The position numbers and the translations under genes are program-made. From assembly GCA_009469585.1 (NCBI GenBank), contig SSXW01000003.1, positions 186,001 through 250,000 of the forward strand: a stretch of 64,000 bases of DNA, given 5' to 3'. The stretch's first letter is position 1. The number at the start of each line of letters is the position of its first letter. Source of the DNA: Dechloromonas sp. Dech2017 (GTDB lineage Bacteria; Pseudomonadota; Gammaproteobacteria; Burkholderiales; Rhodocyclaceae). Shown one piece after another: positions 39,574-48,333 of this stretch. The notes below the pieces were generated by a model, which searched no databases, was not told the DNA's origin, and saw only the letters and a program-made list of their open reading frames with translations.

Positions 39574-41556
39574 ATGCCTGTATTGCGCGTCGCCCTCGAT
39601 TTGCCGCTGCATCGATTTTTCGATTATGTCGAAAATTCCGCGTCGACCGCAGAGATCGGCCTCAGGGTGCGGGTGCCCTTCGGGCGCGGCGAGAAAATCG
39701 GTGTCATCGTCGACGTCGTTGACGAAAGCGACTGGCCGGCGGCGCAACTGAAGCCGGCCATCGAGATCCTGCGCGACCTGTCGCCCCTGCCTGCGGATTT
39801 CTTCCGGCTCTGCGCCTTCGCCAGCAGCTACTACCAGGCGGCGCCGGGCGAAGTGATCATGCAGGCCTTGCCGGCCGGGCTGAAGCGGCTCGACCCGCCG
39901 GCCCGCCGCCAGGCCCGCGCGATCAAGCCGACGGCCGCCGCCGCCCGGCCCTGCCTGACTGCCGAACAGGCGGCGGCCATCGCCGCCATCGACCTGTCCG
40001 GCGGCTTTTCTGCCCATTTGCTCTACGGCGTCACCGGCAGCGGCAAGACCGAGGTCTACCTGCGCCTGATCGAGCAGGTGCTGGCCAGCGGCCGCCAGGT
40101 CCTGCTGCTGGTGCCGGAAATCAACCTCACGCCGCAGCTCGAAGGCCGGGTCAGGGCGCGCTTTCCCGAGGCCGGCGTCATCTCGCTGCACAGCGAGCTG
40201 GCCGAGGCGGCGCGCGAACGCAACTGGCGGGCGGCCTTCGCCGGCCAGGCCAGCATCGTGCTCGGCACCCGGCTGGCTATCTTCGTGCCCTTGCCGCGCC
40301 TCGGGCTGATCGTCGTCGACGAGGAGCACGACGCCTCCTTCAAGCAGCAGGACGGCATGCGCTACTCGGCCCGCGACGTCGCGGTGTTCCGGGCCCACCA
40401 GCTGGGCATCCCGGTGCTCCTCGGCTCGGCGACGCCGGCCCTGGAAAGCTGGGCCAACGCCCAGGGCGGGCGCTACCGGCTGCTCACCCTGAAGGAGCGC
40501 GCCAACCCGGCTGCCGTGCTGCCCGCCGTGCACATTGTCGACACCCGCCGCCTGGCGCTCAAGGAAGGCGTCGGCGAGCCGCTGCTGGCAGCCATCCGTG
40601 AGCGGCTGGCGCGTGGCGAGCAAAGCCTGGTCTTCCTCAATCGCCGCGGCTATGCGCCGGTCCTCGCCTGCCCGGCCTGCGGCTGGGTGTCGCGGTGCAC
40701 GCGCTGCGCCGCCAACATGGTGCTGCACCTGGCTGACCGCCGCCTGCGCTGCCACCATTGCGGCTGCGAACATCGCATTCCGCGGTCTTGCCCGACCTGC
40801 GGCAACCAGGACATCCACCCTTTCGGGCGCGGCACGCAGCGCCTCGAAGGCTGGCTGCAGGAGCAGTTCCCCGAAGCCCGCATCCTGCGCGTCGACCGCG
40901 ACGCGGTGAAGAGCCGCAAGCAGTGGGAAGCCGTTCTCGAACGCATCTACGGCGGCGCCGCCGACATCCTGGTCGGCACCCAGATGCTGGCCAAGGGCCA
41001 CGATTTCCCGAAGCTGACCCTGGTCGGCGTGCTCGGCGCCGATGCGGCGCTCTTCGCCGCCGACTGGCGGGCCCCGGAACGGCTGTTTTCGCAGCTGATG
41101 CAGGTCGCCGGGCGGGCCGGCCGGGCCGAGCTGAAGGGCGAGGTGGTGGTCCAGACCCAGTACCCCGATCACCCGCTGTTCACGGCGCTGGCCGCCCACG
41201 ACTACCGGGGCTTCGCCGCCCAGCAGCTGGCCGAGCGTGAGCAGGCCGGTTTTCCGCCCTACACCTTCCAGGCCGTGCTGCGCGCCGAGGCGCCGGACAT
41301 GGCGGCGGCCATCGCCTTCCTGCAGCAGGCGGCGGCGCTGCCGGCGGTGGCCGGCCACCCCAAAGTGATGATCTACGACCCGGTGCCGATGAAACTGGCC
41401 CGGCTGGCCAACCTGGAACGCGGCCAGCTCCTCGTCGAATCGGCTTCGCGGCCGGCCCTGCAGGCCTTCCTGCCGGACTGGCGGGAGGCCATCGAAGGCC
41501 TCAAGGCGCCGGCCAGGCTGCGCTGGCACATCGAGGTCGATCCCCTGGAGTTCTGA
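39574..41556 (+). CDS. priA: Primosomal helicase PriA
   Basis: Restarts replication at collapsed forks by loading DnaB away from oriC. 660 residues with the start at MPVLRVALDLPLHRFFDY, the family-typical N-terminus; an upstream in-frame ATG would add an unlikely basic tail. Helicase motifs include GVTGSGKTEVYLRL (Walker A) and VVDEEHDASFKQQ. The zinc-binding cysteines are CPACGWVSRCTRC, CHHCGCEH and CPTCGNQD, and GTQMLAKGHDFP follows. Preceded by a DnaA-box cluster. A repeat copy lies near its 5' end (SASTAEIGL). Confidence 0.97.
   Translation: MPVLRVALDLPLHRFFDYVENSASTAEIGLRVRVPFGRGEKIGVIVDVVDESDWPAAQLKPAIEILRDLSPLPADFFRLCAFASSYYQAAPGEVIMQALPAGLKRLDPPARRQARAIKPTAAAARPCLTAEQAAAIAAIDLSGGFSAHLLYGVTGSGKTEVYLRLIEQVLASGRQVLLLVPEINLTPQLEGRVRARFPEAGVISLHSELAEAARERNWRAAFAGQASIVLGTRLAIFVPLPRLGLIVVDEEHDASFKQQDGMRYSARDVAVFRAHQLGIPVLLGSATPALESWANAQGGRYRLLTLKERANPAAVLPAVHIVDTRRLALKEGVGEPLLAAIRERLARGEQSLVFLNRRGYAPVLACPACGWVSRCTRCAANMVLHLADRRLRCHHCGCEHRIPRSCPTCGNQDIHPFGRGTQRLEGWLQEQFPEARILRVDRDAVKSRKQWEAVLERIYGGAADILVGTQMLAKGHDFPKLTLVGVLGADAALFAADWRAPERLFSQLMQVAGRAGRAELKGEVVVQTQYPDHPLFTALAAHDYRGFAAQQLAEREQAGFPPYTFQAVLRAEAPDMAAAIAFLQQAAALPAVAGHPKVMIYDPVPMKLARLANLERGQLLVESASRPALQAFLPDWREAIEGLKAPARLRWHIEVDPLEF
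39642..39651 (-). repeat. Polar repeat, copy in the priA 5' region
   Basis: GTCGACCGCA is a perfect 10-base core (next bases GA instead of GC). It is preceded by CGATTATGTCGAAAATTCCG, so AT-rich tracts are present. Read as ENSASTAEIG in PriA. Confidence 0.6.
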
Positions 41557-41560
41557 ATCC

Positions 41561-42772
41561 TTAAGGCCGGCCCGGGCGCAGCAGCCAGAGCAGGGCGAGC
41601 ATCTGCCCGGCGAGCAGGGCCAGGAAGGCCGCGCGATAGGCCGCATCGATGGCCCAGCCGGCCGCCTGCAGGCCGTCGACCAGGCCGCCTATGCCCCATT
41701 GCAGGCCGAAGGCGCCGGCGAAGACGAGCAGGTTGAGCGAGGTGTTGGCGCGCCCCGACAGGGCGCTGGGAAAGGCCTGGGCGACCAGCGAGTAGGCGAT
41801 GTTGGAGAGCGAGAAGCAGGCGCCCAGCACCGGCCACAGCAGGTCGCCGGCCAGCGCCGGGCGGACGGTGATCAACGCGAAGGCAAGCAGGGCAGTGACC
41901 ATCGCCCCGCGATAGACGCTCTCCAGCCTGATGCCGCGCCGGACCAGGCCGGTGGCGAAGAAGCCCATGAACAGGAAGCCGGCCAGCATGGCGCCGCTGA
42001 TCCAGGTCAGGCGGATGGCGACCCCGGCCTGGGCGAGGCCTTCGTGCACCATCATCCAGCGCGACGCCCACAGCCCCTGCACGGCCATGAAGCCGCCGGT
42101 CATCAGGCAGCCCATCGGAGCATAGCGCCAAAAGTGCGGGCTGGCGAACACCGCGCGCACCCCGGCCAGCTGCTCGCGGAAGCCGCTGCCCGACGATTCG
42201 GCGTGCTTGTCGGGAACGACGAACCCGATCAGGGCGGCGACGAGCAGGGTGGCCGCGGCCAGGGCGAGGGCGATGTCGCGCCAGCCGGCGAAGCCGAGGG
42301 CGAATTCGAGCGGCTTCGATGCGGCCAGCGCGCCGAGGCCGCCGGAAGCCATGATCCAGCCGGTCAGCGAGGCCTGGCGTTCGGGCGGGAACCACATCGA
42401 GAAGGCCTTGAAGGAGGCCATCAGGCAGGCGGCGACGCCGAGCCCGATCAGCGCCCGGCCGGTGGCCAGGCCGGCCAGCGTGTCGGACAGCGCGAAGACC
42501 GCCGCCCCGCTGGCGGCGAGCAGCAGCAGGCCGGCTTCGACGCGGCGCGGACCGTAGCGGTCGAGCAGGATGCCGAGCGGCAGCTGGGCGGCGCCGAAGG
42601 CCAGGAAATAGGTGCTGGTCAGCAGGCCGAGGGCATTGTCGGGCAGCGCCAGCTCGCGGGCCAGCACCGGGCCGATCACGGCATTGACCGTGCGGAACAG
42701 GTAGGAAAGGAAATAACCCGCCGCGAAGGGCAGGAAGAGCCGGATCCACAGGCGGCGGTCGACGGGGTTCAC
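41561..42772 (-). CDS. MFS transporter
   Basis: A 403-residue, roughly 12-segment major facilitator superfamily permease. The typical loop 2-3 signature is LGILLDRYGPRRVEAG. The start is GTG at 42772, overlapping the MOSC gene stop as GTGA, so the two genes are coupled. No substrate-specific motif is recognised. Its end lies four bases from the convergent priA. Confidence 0.85.
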   Translation of the reverse strand: MNPVDRRLWIRLFLPFAAGYFLSYLFRTVNAVIGPVLARELALPDNALGLLTSTYFLAFGAAQLPLGILLDRYGPRRVEAGLLLLAASGAAVFALSDTLAGLATGRALIGLGVAACLMASFKAFSMWFPPERQASLTGWIMASGGLGALAASKPLEFALGFAGWRDIALALAAATLLVAALIGFVVPDKHAESSGSGFREQLAGVRAVFASPHFWRYAPMGCLMTGGFMAVQGLWASRWMMVHEGLAQAGVAIRLTWISGAMLAGFLFMGFFATGLVRRGIRLESVYRGAMVTALLAFALITVRPALAGDLLWPVLGACFSLSNIAYSLVAQAFPSALSGRANTSLNLLVFAGAFGLQWGIGGLVDGLQAAGWAIDAAYRAAFLALLAGQMLALLWLLRPGRP

Positions 42773-43473
42773 GGTTGCTCCGGTTTCACGTGGAACGGCG
42801 GCGGGGCCGGTGGCTGGCGGTCGGGGTTGTGGCGCAGCCAGTCGAGCCGCTTGAGGATTTTTTGCCGCCAGTTGTCGGCGATGCCCGGGCAGGCGGCCAG
42901 GCTTTCCAGCTCGCCCGGGGCGGGACGATGCGACTGCCAGCAGCGCATGGCCTCGGCCAGGGTCGGGCTGCCGGCCGGCGATGCTTCCCAGGCCAGACGG
43001 TCGCCTGGCGCCACCCGGCCCGGCGTCAGCACCCGCCAGTACCAGCCGGTCAGGTTCTGCTCGGCGATGAAGGCGGCGATGCCTTCGCAGGCGAAGCGCT
43101 CGTCGATCTTCCAGCACGGGTTGCGCGGCTGGCAGACCTGCAGGCGGGCGCTGCCCAGTTGCCAGATGTCGCCGATGCGGACGTCGCCCTCGTCGAGCTC
43201 GGCGGTGGAGATGTTTTCGCCCAGGCTGCCGACGACCAGTTGCCCGGCGGCCTCGGGAAAGCGGGCGGCGAGCCGGGCGTAGTGGGCGGCCGGGTAGAGA
43301 TGCACGGCCTTGTCCGGGCCGCCGTGCACGCGGCGGTCGGCCTGGTGGTCGCCGACCAAGCCTTCCGGCCCGAGGTCGAGCGCCGTCGCGACCAACTGCT
43401 TGTAGATGCCGGTCGGTCGGCCGGATTCAGGGAGCGGGCGGATGCCGCCGATGTAGAGAGAGACTTGAGGCAT
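42769..43473 (-). CDS. MOSC domain protein (YiiM-like)
   Basis: A 234-residue protein with a MOSC domain, the fold of molybdenum-cofactor sulfurase C-termini and of YiiM/YcbX enzymes that reduce N-hydroxylated compounds. Recognisable parts are LVGDHQADRRVHGGPDKAVHLYP (written in halves: LVGDHQADRRVHGG and PDKAVHLYP), GSLGENIST and GDIWQLGSARLQVCQPRNPC, with the conserved Cys in the last. parS site 4 forms its C-terminal codons (FHVKPEQP). Downstream of the ROK gene and coupled to the MFS gene. Confidence 0.87.
   Translation of the reverse strand: MPQVSLYIGGIRPLPESGRPTGIYKQLVATALDLGPEGLVGDHQADRRVHGGPDKAVHLYPAAHYARLAARFPEAAGQLVVGSLGENISTAELDEGDVRIGDIWQLGSARLQVCQPRNPCWKIDERFACEGIAAFIAEQNLTGWYWRVLTPGRVAPGDRLAWEASPAGSPTLAEAMRCWQSHRPAPGELESLAACPGIADNWRQKILKRLDWLRHNPDRQPPAPPPFHVKPEQP
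42783..42796 (-). promoter_or_regulatory. parS site 4 (ParB-binding)
   Basis: GTTTCACGTGGAAC, the complement of GTTCCACGTGAAAC. It lies within the last codons of the MOSC gene. Confidence 0.8.
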
Positions 43474-43491
43474 GGGAGGCGAATTTTGCCA

Positions 43492-44385
43492 TCAATTCCA
43501 CAGCCATGCTGCGCCGCGTACGCCCGACGAGTCGCCATGGACGGGCGGCAAAAAGCGGGTTCGGAAAACGTCGGAAAAAACGTGTCGACCGCAGCACTCG
43601 GGCAGATTGCGGTACAGCCGCGCCATGTTGGAGAGGCCGCCGCCGAGTACGATGACCTCGGGGTCGAGCAGGTTGATGACGCCGGCCAGGGCCCGGCCGA
43701 GCCGTTCCTCGTAGCGGCAGAGCGTCGCTTCGCTGGCGGCGTCGCCAGCCGCGGCGGCGGCGTCGATGGCGGAGGCGTCGACGTCCTGGCCGGTGTGCCG
43801 GCGATGATCGGCGGTCAGCGCCGGGCCGGAGAGATAGGCCTCGACGCAGCCCTGCCGGCCGCAGTAGCAGGCGGGCAGCGGCAGGTCGTCGCCGGTCGGC
43901 AGGGGCAGGGGATTGTGGCCCCACTCGCCGGCGATGGCGTTGGCCCCGGTCAGGACCCGGCGGTCGATGACGATGCCGCCGCCGACCCCGGTGCCGAGGA
44001 TGGCGCCGAAGACGATACCGGCATCGCGGCCGGCGCCGTCGATGGCTTCCGACAGCGCGAAGCAGTTGGCATCGTTGGCCAGCCGGATTTCGCGCTGCAG
44101 CAATGCCTGCAGGTCGCGACGCAGGGGGCGGCCGATCAGGCAGGTCGAGTTGGCGTTCTTGATCAGCCCGCTGGCCAGCGATTCGGCGCCGGGAATGCCG
44201 AGGCCGACGCTGCCCCGTTGGCCGAGCGCGTTCTCGGTCGCCTCGACCAGCCCGGCGACGGCCATCAGCGTCGCCATGTAGTCGCCCTGCGGGGTGGCGA
44301 CGCGTTGACGCAACAGCGTCCGGCCATCGTCGGCCAAGGCGATGATCTCGATCTTCGTGCCGCCGAGGTCGATGCCCAGCCGCAT
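43492..44385 (-). CDS. ROK family sugar kinase
   Basis: A 297-residue ROK protein, probably a fructokinase or glucokinase-type enzyme. The ATP-binding start is LGIDLGGTKIEI; GVGGGIVIDRRVL and GEWGHNPLP follow. The zinc motif CYCGRQGCVEAYLSGP is the ROK hallmark. No DNA-binding domain is present, so it is an enzyme and not a NagC-type repressor. A repeat copy near the C-terminus is read as ECCGRHVFSDVF. Its start overlaps the end of the methyltransferase-like gene by one base. Confidence 0.88.
   Translation of the reverse strand: MRLGIDLGGTKIEIIALADDGRTLLRQRVATPQGDYMATLMAVAGLVEATENALGQRGSVGLGIPGAESLASGLIKNANSTCLIGRPLRRDLQALLQREIRLANDANCFALSEAIDGAGRDAGIVFGAILGTGVGGGIVIDRRVLTGANAIAGEWGHNPLPLPTGDDLPLPACYCGRQGCVEAYLSGPALTADHRRHTGQDVDASAIDAAAAAGDAASEATLCRYEERLGRALAGVINLLDPEVIVLGGGLSNMARLYRNLPECCGRHVFSDVFRTRFLPPVHGDSSGVRGAAWLWN
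43584..43595 (-). repeat. Polar repeat, copy in the ROK kinase gene
   Basis: GTCGACCGCAGC with AGCACTCGG following, as in the 16086 copy. The flank carries the two tracts as A-runs (GGAAAACG and GGAAAAAACG) instead of T-runs, so AT-richness is kept but not polarity. Confidence 0.6.
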
Positions 44386-45035
44386 CAGACGCGAACGGCG
44401 ATGCCCTTGACGTTACCGTGGGTGGTGGTCAGGGTGCGCAGCACGCTGGCCCCGGCTTCGTGCAGCAGCATGAACAGGTTGCGCTCGGTGTACAGGCAGA
44501 CCGGCTCGCGGATGTCGTATTTGTCGGCGAGGGCCGGTGCGAGCGAGGTAAAACGCTGGCCGACCGGCTGGCCGCCAGCGGCGTAGCCTTCGCCCAGTTC
44601 GGAATGCAGGCCGAGGATGGAGACGTAGAGCTTGCCGCCGATCTTCAGCTTGCGCATCAGTTGGCGCAGGGATTCCCGGGCCGTTTCGTAGGGCAGGGCG
44701 CACAGCCCGCGGCGGACGACGATGACATCGAAGGGCTCGCCGCGCGGGTGTTCCGGCAGGTTCACCAGATCGCCGGGGGCGAAGCTCATCAGTTCCTGGT
44801 AGCCGCTGGCCAGGATGCGGCCTTCGACCTGGCTGCGGTGGGCCGGGATGTCGGCGATGACGACCTGGGCGCCGAGGCGGACGAACTTGAGGGCCAGTTC
44901 GCAGCGCTTGTCGGGTACGATCAGCACGGTCACCCGGTGGTCGACGCGCTGCCGCTTGACGCATTCTTCGAGTGCGTAGCGCTCGAGTTCGTCGGAACCG
45001 GTATCCAGCGGATTGGCGATAATATTGGTTGTCAT
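44385..45035 (-). CDS. Methyltransferase-like Rossmann protein, unknown function
   Basis: A 216-residue protein whose middle resembles a class I SAM methyltransferase (strand order and PFDVIVVRRG, then LKIGGKLYVSILGL). The glycine-rich SAM loop is replaced by VLIVPDKRCELALKFV. GAQVVIADIP keeps the acidic position after strand 2. It may be a divergent methyltransferase or a non-catalytic relative. It overlaps the ROK gene by one base and is divergent from the DUF1840 gene. Confidence 0.6.
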   Translation of the reverse strand: MTTNIIANPLDTGSDELERYALEECVKRQRVDHRVTVLIVPDKRCELALKFVRLGAQVVIADIPAHRSQVEGRILASGYQELMSFAPGDLVNLPEHPRGEPFDVIVVRRGLCALPYETARESLRQLMRKLKIGGKLYVSILGLHSELGEGYAAGGQPVGQRFTSLAPALADKYDIREPVCLYTERNLFMLLHEAGASVLRTLTTTHGNVKGIAVRV

Positions 45036-45116
45036 GTGGCGTCTCCCCGTGGTTCATTGTGCATGAAGGCCGGGGGCGATGACAACCGACCATCAGGTGA
45101 GGCGAGAGGAAAGACC

Positions 45117-45452
45117 ATGCTAGTACGTTTCATGTCCAGCGAGACCGGGGAAATCCTGATGTTCGCCGATCCGGCGCGCAGTCTGCTGCAGGCCATCGGC
45201 AAGGCGACGACGGCGCGCGGCACCTTCACCCGCGAGGAAATGCCGGCCGCCGCCGCCGCCCTGCGCGCCGCCGTGGCTCGGGCCGCAGCGCCGCCGCCGG
45301 TCGACGACGACGGCGAGGAGGATGCCTGGGGCAAGGCGGAACCGGTGGTGGTGCTCGGCCAGCGGGCCTGGCCGCTGATCGACATGCTGGAGCGCACGGC
45401 GCAGGGCGGCAGCAAGGCCAATATCGTCTGGGAGGCGCCGGCCGATTTCTGA
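45117..45452 (+). CDS. DUF1840 protein
   Basis: A 111-residue soluble protein matching the DUF1840 pattern: MLVRFMSSETGEILMFADPA at the start, an Ala/Pro linker with DDDGEEDAWG and RAWPLIDMLERT near the end. The family is common in betaproteobacteria and has no assigned function. GAGAGGAAAGACC provides the ribosome site. Convergent with the Hpt gene. Confidence 0.8.
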   Translation: MLVRFMSSETGEILMFADPARSLLQAIGKATTARGTFTREEMPAAAAALRAAVARAAAPPPVDDDGEEDAWGKAEPVVVLGQRAWPLIDMLERTAQGGSKANIVWEAPADF

Positions 45453-45474
45453 CCGCCGGCCGGGCGGCTGCGCC

Positions 45475-45837
45475 TCAGATGCCGAAGCCGCCGGCGATGC
45501 CGTCGATGGCCTGTCGCAGTTCCAGCTCGAAACGGTCGACCAGCGAGTCGGGCGGCGCTTCGCTGCGGCCGAGGGCGATTTCCAGCTGGTGGGCGGCGCT
45601 CTGCAGGGCGCCGGCGCCGATCGTGGCGGCCAGGCCCTTGGCGCTGTGGGCGCGCCGTTCGGCAGCGGAAAAATCGCCGCTGGCGATGGTTTCCCGGATG
45701 GCGGCGGAGTCGTTGGCGAAACGGGCATGGAAGTCGCGCAGCACCTTTTCGTAGAGCGCAGCCTTGTTCATCATCCGCTTCAGGCCCTCGGCCTTGTCGA
45801 TGCCGGGGAGCTCCGGAAGTCCGTCGGTGGTGGTCAT
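45475..45837 (-). CDS. Stand-alone Hpt phosphotransfer protein
   Basis: A 120-residue helical protein consisting of one histidine phosphotransfer domain, with the phosphorylatable His in RRAHSAKGLAATIGAGAL. It carries phosphate between a hybrid kinase and a response regulator. No kinase is adjacent. It follows the CheZ-like gene on the same strand (61-base gap), so the two may form one phosphorelay accessory unit. Confidence 0.87.
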   Translation of the reverse strand: MTTTDGLPELPGIDKAEGLKRMMNKAALYEKVLRDFHARFANDSAAIRETIASGDFSAAERRAHSAKGLAATIGAGALQSAAHQLEIALGRSEAPPDSLVDRFELELRQAIDGIAGGFGI

Positions 45838-45897
45838 GGTCGTCTTTCTGCCTGCGCTTTCAGGTGGGAAGTTTCATGATGCATGGATAGCCGGGGT

Positions 45898-46464
45898 TCA
45901 GAATAACTCAATATCGTCGTTCTTGTCCCTCATGTCGGCCATGAAGCGCGCGATCGCCGCCTGGACCGGGACGCCCTGCATGACGGCTTCGAACATGGCG
46001 ACTTCCTCGCGGGTCGAGTATTTTTTCTTGATGTACTGCTGCAGCCCGACCCATTCGGCGGGCTGGTCGACACGCTTCCCGTCGCCGACCAGTTCGCCCA
46101 GTTCGCCGAGGCTGAGGCCGACGTGGGCCAGGCGCTGGACCAGCTTGTCGTAGAACTGGAAGGCGATGATGGCCTGGCGGACCATGCCCGAGACGTGGCC
46201 GGAAATGCCCTCCAGGTGCCGCTTGGCGGCGCCGACCTCGCCGTCGTCGGGCAGCGTGCGCAGGGTGTCGGTGATGGTCTGCATGTCGTCGGCCATGCCG
46301 GTGAAGGCGTGGGTCAGCACCTCGACCGAGCTGTTGCTGTCGGTCATCGCCGCCTCGATCTGGGCGGCGGCCAGTTCGATCATCAGCACGGTTTCCCGGA
46401 CCTGGCTCCAGTCCCGGTCGGGGGTGTGCGCGGTGGTGCCGCGCGGCGGCGTTTCCCTGGTCAT
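45898..46464 (-). CDS. CheZ-like helical protein, unknown function
   Basis: A 188-residue, almost wholly helical protein from the ATG preceded by GAGGG. The segment AIIAFQFYDKLVQRLAHV resembles the phosphatase helix of CheZ-like proteins (a Phe-rich helix with an acidic residue). The protein ends in an acidic tail NDDIELF reminiscent of response-regulator-binding tails. Two further in-frame ATGs upstream (to 46551) are possible but lack a ribosome site. The link to phosphorelay control rests on these weak likenesses and the Hpt neighbour. Confidence 0.5.
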   Translation of the reverse strand: MTRETPPRGTTAHTPDRDWSQVRETVLMIELAAAQIEAAMTDSNSSVEVLTHAFTGMADDMQTITDTLRTLPDDGEVGAAKRHLEGISGHVSGMVRQAIIAFQFYDKLVQRLAHVGLSLGELGELVGDGKRVDQPAEWVGLQQYIKKKYSTREEVAMFEAVMQGVPVQAAIARFMADMRDKNDDIELF

Positions 46465-46549
46465 CCGATTTCCCTCGTCATGGCGCAGCAGGCTCGCCCC
46501 GGCTCGGGGCTGATGGGCAAACATCTTAAGTTCGCCGGATAATTCGTGC

Positions 46550-47290
46550 ATGAACTATTTTTGTCTTTTTGCCCTGTTATTGCCGTCGACCGCAGCGCTC
46601 GCCGCGCCGCCCCTGGTCGCCGTCGACGTCGGCCACGGCGGCAAGGATGCCGGGGCGATCAGCGCCCGCGGGCGCAGCGAGTTCGATTTCAACCGCGATT
46701 TCGCCGGCCGCCTGGCCGACACCCTGCGCCAGCGCCGGCTCGGCGTGCGCGAGGTCAATTTCGACGGCAACATCGGCAGCCTGGCGGCGCGGCCGCAGGC
46801 GGCGGCGGGCAGCGATTTCTTCATCGCCATCCACCACGACTCGATCGGCGAGCAGTGGTTGCGCGACTGGGAATGGGAGGGGAGGCCGCAGCGCTACACC
46901 GAGGTCAAGCGCGGCTACGGCATCTTCGTTTCGGCCAACAACCCCGATCTGCCGACCAGCCTGCGCTGCGCCTCGACCATCGGCGCCATGATGCGCCGGG
47001 CCGGTTTCGTGCCGACCCCGTGGCACGGCCGCAAGCACCAGCCGGCCGATGCCGACAACGGCGTCTGGTACTACGACAACCTCGTCGTCCTCTACCGGAC
47101 GACGCTGCCCGCCGTGCTCTTCGAGGCCGGGGTCATCAAGCATCGCGACGAGGAACTGGAACTGCGCGACCCGGTGCGCCAGGCGCGCATGGCCGACGCC
47201 GTGACCACCGGCATCGCCGCCTGCCTGTACGTCAGCTCGGCGGCCGATGAAGAGCCGGCCGGCAGTCCTGCGGTCGACCCGGAAAAATAG
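46550..47290 (+). CDS. N-acetylmuramoyl-L-alanine amidase (Amidase_3)
   Basis: A 246-residue secreted peptidoglycan amidase that removes stem peptides from glycan strands. A signal peptide (FALLLPSTAALA) precedes VAVDVGHGGKDAGAISARG, where the zinc His and Asp lie. IAIHHDSIG carries a further zinc His, and LFEAGVIKHRDEELEL near the end supplies the catalytic Glu region. The protein is only the catalytic domain with no AMIN or repeat region. Repeat copies lie at both ends of the gene: one encodes half of the signal peptide, the other the last codons. Confidence 0.88.
   Translation: MNYFCLFALLLPSTAALAAPPLVAVDVGHGGKDAGAISARGRSEFDFNRDFAGRLADTLRQRRLGVREVNFDGNIGSLAARPQAAAGSDFFIAIHHDSIGEQWLRDWEWEGRPQRYTEVKRGYGIFVSANNPDLPTSLRCASTIGAMMRRAGFVPTPWHGRKHQPADADNGVWYYDNLVVLYRTTLPAVLFEAGVIKHRDEELELRDPVRQARMADAVTTGIAACLYVSSAADEEPAGSPAVDPEK
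46585..46596 (-). repeat. Polar repeat, strong copy in the amidase signal peptide
   Basis: GTCGACCGCAGC preceded by TTTTTGCCCTGTTATTGCC. Perfect core with T-rich tracts. It is read as LLPSTAALA within the signal peptide. Confidence 0.7.
47269..47278 (+). repeat. Polar repeat, strong copy at the amidase 3' end
   Basis: TGCGGTCGAC followed by CCGGAAAAATAGGCAAAAAC. Perfect core and both A tracts. The stop codon TAG lies inside the element, so the second tract is intergenic. Confidence 0.75.
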
Positions 47291-47308
47291 GCAAAAACCG
47301 AATCTCGG

Positions 47309-48322
47309 TCAGAGAAAAACCGGTTCCGGCTGCAGGTCGACGGCGAACTTGTCGCGCACGGCCTGCTGCACGGCGGCCATCGTCCGTTGCACGTCGCGGC
47401 CGGTGGCGCCGCCGTGGTTGACCAGGACCAGCGCCTGTTTCTCGTACATGCCGACCGGGCCGAGCGCCTTGCCTTTCCAGCCGGCCTGCTCGATCAGCCA
47501 GCCGGCGGCCAGCTTGACCCGGCCGTCGGCCTGCGGGTAGCACGGCAGGCCGGGGAAATCGGCGGCCAGCGCGGCGGCCTGGGCGGCCGGCAGTACCGGG
47601 TTGTGGAAGAAGCTGCCGGCGTTGGGCGTCAGCGCCGGGTCGGGCAGCTTGCGCCGGCGGATGGCGACGATGGCGGCGGCCACCGCCTGCGGCGTCGGCG
47701 CGGCGGCATCGGCCGCGGCCAGCTCGCGGGCCAGCTCGGCGTAGCCGACATGGGCCCGCCAGGCCTTGGGCAGGCGGAAAAGCACCGAGCAGATGGCCAT
47801 CCGGCCGTCGAGGTGCCAGCCCTGCTGCTTGAACAGGCTGTCGCGGTAGGCGAAACGGCAAGCGCTGCGGTCGACAGTAAAAAACGCCTGTTTTTCGAAA
47901 TCCCAGGCCGTCACCGCATGCAGCAGCTCGCCGACTTCCAGCCCGTAGGCGCCGATGTTCTGGATCGGCGCGGCGCCGACCGTGCCGGGAATCAGCGACA
48001 GGTTCTCCAGCCCCGGCCAGCCCTCGGCCAGCGTCCATTGCACGAAGTCGTGCCAGTTCTCGCCGGCCCCGGCCTCGACGTAGAAGGCCTCGCCGTCCTC
48101 GCCGGCCAGCCGCCTGCCGGGGATGGCCATGTGCAGCACCAGCCGGTCGACATCGCCGGTCAACACCAGGTTGCTGCCGCCGCCGAGGACGAAGCGGCGC
48201 CGCCCGGCCAGCGCCGGGTCGGCCAGCTGGGCGGCCGCGGTGACCCGCAGGTAATACGCCGCCCGGCCGGGCAGGGCCAGGGTGTTGCAGGGGGCGAGGT
48301 CGATGCCGGTGGCGAAATCCAT
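47309..48322 (-). CDS. murB: UDP-N-acetylenolpyruvoylglucosamine reductase
   Basis: FAD- and NADPH-dependent reductase that makes UDP-MurNAc for peptidoglycan. 337 residues, close to E. coli MurB (342). FAD-binding region [14 protein letters not shown], then [30 protein letters not shown] (catalytic Ser/Tyr region) and [10 protein letters not shown] repeat copy encodes [11 protein letters not shown] just before the YRDS segment. It converges on the amidase, another cell-wall gene, and lies after the HAD gene (12-base gap). Confidence 0.96.
   Translation of the reverse strand: MDFATGIDLAPCNTLALPGRAAYYLRVTAAAQLADPALAGRRRFVLGGGSNLVLTGDVDRLVLHMAIPGRRLAGEDGEAFYVEAGAGENWHDFVQWTLAEGWPGLENLSLIPGTVGAAPIQNIGAYGLEVGELLHAVTAWDFEKQAFFTVDRSACRFAYRDSLFKQQGWHLDGRMAICSVLFRLPKAWRAHVGYAELARELAAADAAAPTPQAVAAAIVAIRRRKLPDPALTPNAGSFFHNPVLPAAQAAALAADFPGLPCYPQADGRVKLAAGWLIEQAGWKGKALGPVGMYEKQALVLVNHGGATGRDVQRTMAAVQQAVRDKFAVDLQPEPVFL
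47866..47875 (+). repeat. Polar repeat, strong copy in murB
   Basis: TGCGGTCGAC followed by AGTAAAAAACGCCTGTTTTT. Perfect core with two A/T tracts. It lies about 600 bases from the copy at 47269 in the same orientation. Confidence 0.75.
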
Positions 48323-48333
48323 GCCGGGGGGCT

